5,756 nucleotides of DNA from the NCBI GenBank assembly GCA_045535505.1, contig JAZSLU010000022.1, positions 1 through 5,756 of the forward strand. Reading direction: 5' to 3'. Position 1 is the first letter of the stretch, and each line of letters starts with the position of its first letter. The notes beneath the pieces were generated by a model, which saw only the letters and a list, made by a program, of their open reading frames with translations, did not search any database and was not told the DNA's origin. The position numbers were made by a program, and so were the translations under genes. This document shows positions 5,662-5,756 of the stretch, piece by piece. The stretch is from CAKSST01 sp045535505 (GTDB taxonomy: Bacteria; Bacillota; Clostridia; Oscillospirales; Acutalibacteraceae).

Positions 5662-5672
5662 GCGCAGAGTAC

Positions 5673-5724
5673 CCTGCCACCCCAGCCAAAATAAGCACTA
5701 CCTTTTGGTAGTGCTTTATTTTTT
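5673..5724 (+). repeat. 52-bp direct repeat, copy 2 (orphan tRNA-Gln 3' fragment plus terminator)
   Basis: Exact copy of 5484-5535, offset by 189 bp. The first 16 nt (5673-5688) are the 3' end of tRNA-Gln including CCA, but no tRNA 5' half precedes them, so this is a fragment and not a second tRNA. The terminator hairpin within it (AAGCACTACC / GGTAGTGCTT, 5693-5716, then TATTTTTT) is intact and would stop any read-through from the first copy. Confidence 0.95.
5693..5724 (+). terminator. intrinsic terminator (copy 2)
   Basis: Same stem, TTTT loop and T run as the terminator at 5504-5535, within the repeated block. It would end any transcript that reads through the structured insert. The remaining bases to 5756 show nothing I can assign. 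Confidence 0.9.
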
Positions 5725-5756
5725 GAATTATTTTCCTTTTTCGGTGTAAACTAAGT

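Larger units (their letters stand above)
5536..5672. other. 137-bp structured insert of unknown nature between the direct repeats
   Basis: This segment is visibly more GC-rich than the surrounding intergenic DNA and has no plausible gene: reading frames through it are antisense to, or run through, the tRNAs. It contains two strong hairpins (5573-5598 and 5617-5661) and a smaller imperfect palindrome GCAGAGTACCCTGC near its right end (5664-5677, entering the repeat). No promoter is clear on either strand inside it, so transcription would depend on read-through of the first terminator. I do not recognise it as a known RNA family. It may be the remnant of an integrated element or a structured RNA. 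Confidence 0.6.

Noticed and set aside
5484..5724. CRISPR array or second tRNA-Gln gene suggested by the repeated block
   Set aside because: There are only two copies; each contains a terminator, the spacing is 137 bp, and the second copy lacks the 5' half of a tRNA.

Overview
The window looks like chromosomal DNA of a low-GC Gram-positive anaerobe of the Firmicutes, most likely class Clostridia and plausibly a gut Oscillospiraceae-type organism. The grounds are AT-rich intergenic DNA, strong GGAGG-type ribosome binding sites, sigma-A-like promoters, tRNA genes that encode their own CCA, a DUF1846 gene, and prophage proteins of a kind common in gut Firmicutes. The taxonomic call is an inference; no marker gene settles it.

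Positions 1-1649 (+ strand) are the end of a phage-derived region. They hold the C-terminus of a large tail- or surface-type protein whose start lies before the window, a 56-aa small phage protein, a 65-aa two-helix putative holin, a 234-aa endolysin (zinc M15-type peptidase plus peptidoglycan-binding domain), and an 89-aa membrane-anchored coiled-coil protein of XhlA-like layout. The genes are packed with stop/start overlaps or very short gaps, as expected for one lysis cassette. A perfect 14-bp stem-loop at 1650-1683 closes it and also serves the convergent gene on the other side.

Positions 1685-5125 (- strand) hold two housekeeping-type genes. glmS (606 aa, complete and with all catalytic residues) makes glucosamine-6-phosphate for cell-wall precursors. 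Downstream of it is a DUF1846 (UPF0371) gene of 495 aa with its own near-consensus promoter; a hairpin lies between them, so they are probably separate transcripts. The glmS leader is short and AT-rich and shows no glmS ribozyme.

Positions 5298-5756 (+ strand) hold a strong promoter, tRNA-His(GTG), tRNA-Gln(TTG) and a terminator. The most unusual structure follows: a 52-bp block made of the last 16 nt of tRNA-Gln plus its terminator is repeated exactly 189 bp downstream. Between the copies are 137 bp of more GC-rich sequence with two strong hairpins. This resembles attL/attR flanks of a minimal or decayed tRNA-integrated element, or an unrecognised structured RNA unit wedged between tRNA-Gln and its terminator. 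It is the best candidate here for something undescribed.
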